Positions 58,235 through 64,000 of a DNA stretch of 64,000 nucleotides are shown one piece after another. Origin of the DNA: Oxalobacteraceae bacterium (GTDB taxonomy: Bacteria; Pseudomonadota; Gammaproteobacteria; Burkholderiales; Burkholderiaceae_D); NCBI GenBank assembly GCA_027490465.1, contig JAIXXZ010000086.1, positions 1-64,000 of the forward strand, given 5' to 3'. Below the pieces are notes generated by a model, which saw nothing but the letters and a program-made list of their open reading frames with translations, searched no databases and was not told the origin of the DNA. Made by a program: the position numbers and the translations under genes. How positions within the stretch are numbered: the first letter of the stretch is position 1; each line of letters begins with the position of its first letter.

Positions 58235-61065
58235 ACAAGCTCAATGACACCGACTTTGGTACGCCGGAACGCGAATCAGAGACGCAAATCACGCTGGAAA
58301 TCGATGGCGTCAATGTCACCGTACCTGCGGGTACGTCAGTGATGCGCGCAAGCACCATCGCGGGCGTGAATGTGCCCAAGCTGTGCGCGACCGATTCGCT
58401 CGAAGCCTTCGGTTCCTGCCGCGTCTGTCTGGTTGAAATCGAGGGTCGCAAAGGCTACCCCGCTTCCTGCACGACACCGGTCGAAAACGGCATGAAGGTC
58501 AGAACCCAGACCTCGAAGCTGGCCGACATTCGTCGCGGCATGATGGAGTTGTATATCTCCGACCATCCGCTCGACTGCCTCACCTGCCCCACCAACGGCA
58601 ATTGCGAATTGCAGGACGTGGCGGGCATCGTTGGTCTGCGCGAAGTGCGTTATGGCTACAAAGGCAAAAACCACCTTGAACTGAAGAAGGATGAATCGAA
58701 TCCCTACTTCACCTATGACGCATCGAAGTGCATCGTTTGCAACCGTTGCGTGCGGGCCTGCGAAGAAACGCAAGGTACCTTTGCACTGACGATCGACGGT
58801 CGCGGCTTTGATTCACGCGTAGCGGCCGGTCAGAACGACAGCTTCATGGAATCGGAATGCGTCTCCTGCGGCGCGTGCGTGCAAGCCTGCCCGACTGCAA
58901 CGCTGACTGAAAAAACCGTGATCATGATGGGTCAGGCCGAGCACAGTGCGATCACCACCTGCGCCTACTGCGGCGTGGGCTGCTCGTTCAAAGCCGAAAT
59001 GAAGGGCAATGAAGTCGTTCGCATGGTGCCGCACAAGGACGGCAAAGCCAATCACGGCCACTCCTGCGTGAAGGGGCGTTTTGCGTGGGGCTATGCGACG
59101 CACAAGGATCGCATGCTCAAGCCCATGATCCGCAAGAAGATCACCGATCCCTGGCAGGAAGTCTCGTGGGAAGAAGCGATCGGCTATGCCGCCAGCGAGT
59201 TCCGCCGCATTCAGGCCAAGCATGGCAAGGATTCGATTGGCGGCATCACCTCCTCGCGCTGCACGAACGAAGAAACCTATCTGGTGCAAAAGCTGGTGCG
59301 TGCTGCTTTCGGTAACAACAATGTGGACACCTGCGCACGCGTCTGCCATTCGCCGACCGGCTATGGCTTGAAGCAAACGCTGGGCGAATCGGCCGGTACG
59401 CAGACCTTTGATTCGGTGATGCACGCGGATGTGATCATGGTCGTTGGCGCCAATCCGGTTGCCGCCCATCCGGTGTTTGCATCGCAGATGAAGCGTCGTC
59501 TGCGTCAGGGTGCCAAGCTGATCGTGGTTGATCCGCGCACCACCGAGATGGTCAAGGGCGCGCACTACGAGGCTGACCACCATCTCAAGCTCAAACCGGG
59601 TACCAACGTTGCAGTCATCTCTGCGATGGCGCATGTGATCGTCACCGAAGGTCTGGTCAAGGAAGACTTCGTCAACGAACGCTGCGATATGCAGTCGTTT
59701 AACGAATGGCGCACTTTCGCTGCAAGTGCAGAAAATTCACCTGAGTCGATGGAAGCCGTAACAGGCATTCCGGCCGATACCCTGCGTGCTGCAGCACGTA
59801 TGTACGCCAGCGGCGGCAATGCGGCGATCTATTACGGTCTGGGTGTTACCGAACACGCACAAGGCTCAACGATGGTGATGGGTATCGCGAATCTGGCGAT
59901 GGCCACCGGTAATGTCGGTCGTGAAGGTGTGGGCGTCAATCCGCTGCGCGGTCAGAACAATGTGCAGGGTTCCTGCGACATGGGTTCTTTCCCGCATGAG
60001 TTGCCGGGCTATCGCCACATTTCTGACAGTGTGGCGCGTGCCGAGTTCGAAGCGCGCTGGAATGTCACGCTCAATCCTGAACCAGGCCTGCGCATTCCGA
60101 ACATGTTTGATGCCGCACTCGATGGCAGCTTCATGGGCTTGTATTGCCAGGGCGAAGACATTGTGCAGTCAGACCCCGACACGCAGCACGTGGCAGCCGC
60201 TCTGTCGGCGATGGAATGCATCGTCGTGCAGGACCTGTTCCTGAATGAGACCGCGAAATATGCGCATGTCTTCCTGCCGGGTTCTTCCTTCCTGGAGAAA
60301 GACGGCACCTTCACCAATGCCGAGCGTCGCATCTCGCGCGTACGCAAAGTCATGCCGGCGAAGGCGGGTTATTCGGACTGGGAAGTCACGCAGCTGTTGG
60401 CCAATGCGCTCGGCTATCCGATGCAGTACAAGCATCCGTCCGAGATCATGGATGAGATTGCTGCGCTCACGCCGACCTTCCATGGCGTGTCGTTCAAAAA
60501 GATCGACAAGCTCGGCAGCGTGCAGTGGCCGTGCAATGAAAATGCACCCGAAGGTACACCGATCATGCACATTGATGAATTCGTTCGTGGCAAGGGTCGT
60601 TTCATCATTACGCAGTACGTGCCGACCGATGAGAAAGTCACCAAGCGCTTCCCGCTGATCCTGACCACGGGCCGTATTCTGTCGCAGTACAACGTGGGCG
60701 CACAAACACGTCGTACCGAGAACGTACGCTGGCATAGCGAAGACCGACTCGAGATTCATCCACATGACGCAGAAGAACGCGGCATACGCCAGGATGACTG
60801 GGTGGGTATTGAATCACGCTCCGGCCAGACAGTACTGCGTGCGACGGTCTCGGAGAACGTCCAGCCGGGTGTGGTCTACACCACCTTCCACTTCCCGGAA
60901 TCCGGCGCGAATGTGATCACCACCGATAACTCCGACTGGGCAACGAACTGCCCCGAGTACAAGGTGACTGCGGTGCAGGTCATGCCGGTGACACAGCCGT
61001 CGGAATGGCAGCGTGAATACGAGCGCTTCAACAAGCAACAACTGGAACTGGCGAAGGTCGATTGA
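58231..61065 (+). CDS. fdsA: NAD-dependent formate dehydrogenase alpha subunit (molybdopterin)
   Basis: 2Fe-2S/4Fe-4S N-terminus; ARVCHSPTGYGL active-site Cys; ITTCAYCGVGCSF. Confidence 0.92.
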   Translation: MNKLNDTDFGTPERESETQITLEIDGVNVTVPAGTSVMRASTIAGVNVPKLCATDSLEAFGSCRVCLVEIEGRKGYPASCTTPVENGMKVRTQTSKLADIRRGMMELYISDHPLDCLTCPTNGNCELQDVAGIVGLREVRYGYKGKNHLELKKDESNPYFTYDASKCIVCNRCVRACEETQGTFALTIDGRGFDSRVAAGQNDSFMESECVSCGACVQACPTATLTEKTVIMMGQAEHSAITTCAYCGVGCSFKAEMKGNEVVRMVPHKDGKANHGHSCVKGRFAWGYATHKDRMLKPMIRKKITDPWQEVSWEEAIGYAASEFRRIQAKHGKDSIGGITSSRCTNEETYLVQKLVRAAFGNNNVDTCARVCHSPTGYGLKQTLGESAGTQTFDSVMHADVIMVVGANPVAAHPVFASQMKRRLRQGAKLIVVDPRTTEMVKGAHYEADHHLKLKPGTNVAVISAMAHVIVTEGLVKEDFVNERCDMQSFNEWRTFAASAENSPESMEAVTGIPADTLRAAARMYASGGNAAIYYGLGVTEHAQGSTMVMGIANLAMATGNVGREGVGVNPLRGQNNVQGSCDMGSFPHELPGYRHISDSVARAEFEARWNVTLNPEPGLRIPNMFDAALDGSFMGLYCQGEDIVQSDPDTQHVAAALSAMECIVVQDLFLNETAKYAHVFLPGSSFLEKDGTFTNAERRISRVRKVMPAKAGYSDWEVTQLLANALGYPMQYKHPSEIMDEIAALTPTFHGVSFKKIDKLGSVQWPCNENAPEGTPIMHIDEFVRGKGRFIITQYVPTDEKVTKRFPLILTTGRILSQYNVGAQTRRTENVRWHSEDRLEIHPHDAEERGIRQDDWVGIESRSGQTVLRATVSENVQPGVVYTTFHFPESGANVITTDNSDWATNCPEYKVTAVQVMPVTQPSEWQREYERFNKQQLELAKVD

Positions 61066-61901
61066 GCATGGGCCACATCCCTGACAGTCACGCACTGACA
61101 CGCGGCGCAGAAACGCTGGCCGAGGTGTCGGTGCTGCGCTGCCGGGATGGCGAACGCTCAGTCTCGGCCGATGTGCTGGCAGTGGAAGTTCCCGTCGCGC
61201 TGGAGTACAACGGCATCTCGCATGTCGTGATGCTGGCCTCGCCGAATGATCTAGAAGATTTTGCGCTGGGGTTTTCACTGACCGAAGGCATCATCGCGCA
61301 GCCCTCGGAGCTGTATGAGGCTGAGGTCGAGACGCGCGAGGATGGCTTGCTGGTGCATTTGCAGATTGCCTCGGAACGTTTCGTCGCGCTCAAAGAACGT
61401 CGCCGCAACATGACGGGTCGAACGGGCTGTGGTTTGTGTGGCACGGAGGCATTGGATCAGGTACGTCGTGTGGTCGCGCCGGTGACGCATCGCCGGCATT
61501 TTGCGGATCATCAGCTGATGGCAGGCATGCGCGCCATGCAGGCGCTGCAACCACTGCAACAGCAAAGTGGTGCTACGCATGCGGCTGCATGGATGCAGGC
61601 GGACGGACAGGTTGTACTGGTGCGCGAAGACGTGGGCCGACACAATGCGTTGGACAAGCTGATCGGCGCGCTCGTTTCACGACCAACGGATTTAAGTACT
61701 GGCGCGCTGCTGATCACCAGCCGCGCAAGTTATGAAATGGTGCAGAAAGCAGCCATCATGAATATCGGTCTGATCGCAGCCATCTCGGCACCGACCAGTT
61801 TTGCGGTCAGTCTGGCCGACAGCGCAGGCGTGACGCTGATTGGCTTCATGCGCGACCATTCGTATGTGATCTACACCCACCCGGAACGGTTGGAGAACTA
61901 A
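61062..61901 (+). CDS. fdhD: formate dehydrogenase accessory sulfurtransferase
   Basis: MTGRTGCGLCGTEALDQV; VLVREDVGRHNALDKLIGA. Confidence 0.92.
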   Translation: MSMGHIPDSHALTRGAETLAEVSVLRCRDGERSVSADVLAVEVPVALEYNGISHVVMLASPNDLEDFALGFSLTEGIIAQPSELYEAEVETREDGLLVHLQIASERFVALKERRRNMTGRTGCGLCGTEALDQVRRVVAPVTHRRHFADHQLMAGMRAMQALQPLQQQSGATHAAAWMQADGQVVLVREDVGRHNALDKLIGALVSRPTDLSTGALLITSRASYEMVQKAAIMNIGLIAAISAPTSFAVSLADSAGVTLIGFMRDHSYVIYTHPERLEN

Positions 61902-61904
61902 ATT

Positions 61905-62129
61905 ATGGACAGTCAACAGTTAATCAAAATGGCCAACCAGATTGGTCAGTTCTTTGAGAGCATGCCAAATCGCGAGGCGGCAGAAAAGGATATCGCCACG
62001 CATCTCAAGCGCTTCTGGGATCCGCGCATGCGTCGTGTGATCGTGGCGAGTCTGGATACGGATGATGCCGGCAGCATGAGCCCTATCGTGCGCGAAGCGC
62101 TGACGACTCACAGGCAACTGCTGGCCTGA
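61905..62129 (+). CDS. fdsD: formate dehydrogenase delta subunit
   Basis: MANQIGQFFESMPNREAAEKDIATHLKRFWDPRMR. Confidence 0.88.
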   Translation: MDSQQLIKMANQIGQFFESMPNREAAEKDIATHLKRFWDPRMRRVIVASLDTDDAGSMSPIVREALTTHRQLLA

Positions 62130-62191
62130 GTCCTGTCCTGCCGGTGCTTGTGACAGTCATCTGATGTAACACCAAAGACGCAGCTTTTTTC

Positions 62192-62653
62192 TCAGCACCC
62201 ACAGAACATCACCATCGCCGCAACAAACTCTGTCTGACTGTGACTCGACCGTGCCAGCACGAACAGCGCATGGCGATCAGCCTCGATGAGGCTCTGCCAC
62301 TTCGAGAGCGGCGGTAACGGCAGATCCTGAGCCTCACACTGCCTGACCACCACCTCAGGCCACACCTGCGTGATACGCCAGCCTTCTTCGCCCGTCATGG
62401 GTTCCTCGGCCAGTGCAGCACCGCCCAGACGATCTACCATGCGGAATAAGGCATCCCTGTAAGCGCCCCGCTCCTGGGGTGTGACGACCGGCAGCTGCAG
62501 CAGCTGCGTTTTCTCGTCGTGGCTCAGCGCCTGCCACTGCGACAAACGCAAGCGTATGCCGGCACAATCCAGCTTGTAGCGGACCCGCAGGGGTATCAGC
62601 AGCAAACTGCTCGCTTCCCGGGACTCAAATGGATAAAAATCTCTGTTGGTCAT
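62192..62653 (-). CDS. nitrate reductase associated protein (NARP)-like
   Basis: FYPFESREASSLLLIPLRVRYKLDCAGIRLRLSQWQALSHDEKTQLLQLPV. Confidence 0.6.
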   Translation of the reverse strand: MTNRDFYPFESREASSLLLIPLRVRYKLDCAGIRLRLSQWQALSHDEKTQLLQLPVVTPQERGAYRDALFRMVDRLGGAALAEEPMTGEEGWRITQVWPEVVVRQCEAQDLPLPPLSKWQSLIEADRHALFVLARSSHSQTEFVAAMVMFCGC

Positions 62654-62833
62654 GCTTCTGGGGCAAAAATATAGAATGTCAGGATACTTTGATCAGGATA
62701 GCGGAGTGACGTTAGAATTTAAGGCCCGCCCAATCATGGGTTCAAGGTGGGAGCGTTCACATCATTCGGAAGATATCAAAATTATAATTTCAAACGCTTG
62801 CCTTACGAATGCCGGTATCAGGGACTGCTTCCA

Positions 62834-63490
62834 GTGAAGAAAACCATCGCAATATTTCTGCATCATCCCACGTGCTCGATTGAATCCGTCAATGGCGTTA
62901 TCAGCGCCCTTGCACCCAATTACAACATTCGGGTGTTCACTCGACACAAAGTCCCGGACGGATTTTTTGATACGGTTGATATGGTGGTTTTTCCGGGTGG
63001 CGTGGGTGACGACAGCGCATTTGTCTCTCTGTTGAAAAACAACATTGATGAGATCAAGACCTTTCTCCACCGAGGTGGAAGATATCTCGGCATTTGCATG
63101 GGTGCTTATTGGGCCGATTCCTATTATTTTGGTCTGCTCAAGGATACGCGGGTAGTTCAATACATCAAACGTCCCAAATCGGATATCAAATCTTCCTACG
63201 CAACCACCTTGCCTATTGTCTGGCGCGGTGAAGAGCAGCGCATGTATTTTTATGATGGTCCGACTTTCGTTGGCGGCGAGTTCGAAAAAATTGCCACTTA
63301 TGCCAATGGTGATCCCATGGCGATCGTGCAGGGATCGGTCGGTTTGATAGGATGCCATCTCGAAAGTGAAGATAGCTGGTACATGAAAAAAAACATGCGT
63401 CCTCACTGGCACTATGGCGAGCACCATGACTTGCTTTTGCAGTTTGTCGTTGACTACCTTCTCGAAGAAAACCAGATGGCGCTGTTCTGA
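62834..63490 (+). CDS. BPL_N / class I glutamine amidotransferase-like protein
   Basis: VKKTIAIFLHHPTCS...VFPGGVGDD...YLGICMGAYWA; GTG start proposed. Confidence 0.65.
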   Translation: MKKTIAIFLHHPTCSIESVNGVISALAPNYNIRVFTRHKVPDGFFDTVDMVVFPGGVGDDSAFVSLLKNNIDEIKTFLHRGGRYLGICMGAYWADSYYFGLLKDTRVVQYIKRPKSDIKSSYATTLPIVWRGEEQRMYFYDGPTFVGGEFEKIATYANGDPMAIVQGSVGLIGCHLESEDSWYMKKNMRPHWHYGEHHDLLLQFVVDYLLEENQMALF

Positions 63491-63698
63491 CCCTGGCGAA
63501 GCGCTGGCTGAATAAACGCAGCGACCTGGGAATCAGCGTTGCCGTGAACAAGCGTCCATCCTCCCCCCTTATCTGCCCTCCACACCAAGTACCAAAGACC
63601 ATCAGTGCCTTGTGAGAAAATATCGGGCTGAGCAGTTTGCGTAGTCCGCGACGACTGGCAAAAACATTAACAAACTACTACAACAAGGGCAGAGATTC

Positions 63699-64000
63699 AT
63701 GCATCAGGATGTACATACCGAGTTACTGAACACGCCGGGCTGGCGCGGCGATATCGAACGCTTCATGTCTCGACCCTTCATTCAGCACTTGCTGATCACG
63801 CTGATCATCGTGAACGCCGGTATCCTGGGTATAGAAACCAACCCGGAAATCATGGCCTCGATCGGGCACGAACTGATCCTCCTGGATCACGCCATCCTTT
63901 GGGTTTTCATTGCGGAGATCGTCTTGCTGATCGCCGCGCGCGGCTGGCATTTTTTCAAAGATCCGTGGTGTATTTTCGATTTTCTGGTGGTTGCAATTGC
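63699..64000 (+). CDS. voltage-gated cation (sodium) channel family protein, truncated by window end
   Basis: MHQDVHTELLNTPGWRGDIERFMSRPFIQHLLITLIIVNAGILGIETNPEI...HAILWVFIAEIVLLIAARGWHFFKDPWCIFDFLVVAI. Confidence 0.75.
   Translation, partial: MHQDVHTELLNTPGWRGDIERFMSRPFIQHLLITLIIVNAGILGIETNPEIMASIGHELILLDHAILWVFIAEIVLLIAARGWHFFKDPWCIFDFLVVAI

Noticed and set aside
63500-63530. Possible fifth copy of the dispersed repeat (gctgaataaacgcagcg)
   Set aside because: Similarity limited to about 12 bp; the core GTCGCACAGTTGCGCTGG is missing
1-64000. CRISPR arrays, rRNA, tRNA genes, complete IS elements or prophage
   Set aside because: No spacer-repeat periodicity, no rRNA/tRNA signatures noticed and no transposase or phage structural ORFs in the track; tRNAscan/Infernal not run

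Overview
64 kb chromosomal window of betaproteobacterial (Burkholderiales-like) character, inferred only from gene content. It is mostly metabolic and transport genes with a mosaic accessory stretch at the left end (about 1-4 kb) and smaller accessory islands elsewhere. Recognisable modules, left to right: broken Fic-family fragments, including a duplicated C-terminus; a candidate sRNA; a truncated HTH/DUF3800/small-ORF operon; VapBC; two paralogous 7TMR-DISM histidine kinase/response regulator pairs; SDR; orphan TRAP SBP; MgtA-type P-ATPase; PRPP-synthetase-like protein; ccdA with a truncated ccdB; amidase with a LIV/amide-urea type ABC transporter; TerB; RutE-like nitroreductase; an RND transporter fused in frame to a LolA-like protein, followed by an outer-membrane beta-barrel; MazEF; D-aminoacylase-like amidohydrolase; a 993-aa TerB-TerB-dodecapeptide-repeat membrane protein; acyltransferase; methyltransferase; ExoX-like exonuclease; ApbE; Kup with KdpDE-like regulators; FAD monooxygenase; c-type cytochromes with a DUF1111-type protein; GGDEF/EAL protein; Ala-rich helical protein; NAD-dependent formate dehydrogenase fdsGBACD; and a voltage-gated cation channel cut by the window edge. 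The most interesting points are the TerB/dodecapeptide-repeat protein, the RND-LolA reading-frame fusion with an internal ribosome-binding site, a dispersed ~130-bp repeat family with TIR-like ends (4 copies), a 105-bp palindromic MITE-like element whose terminal sequence also sits exactly where ccdB is truncated, a promoter-to-terminator sRNA candidate, and a duplicated Fic C-terminus that differs only at synonymous sites. No database search was possible; family names come from motif recognition.
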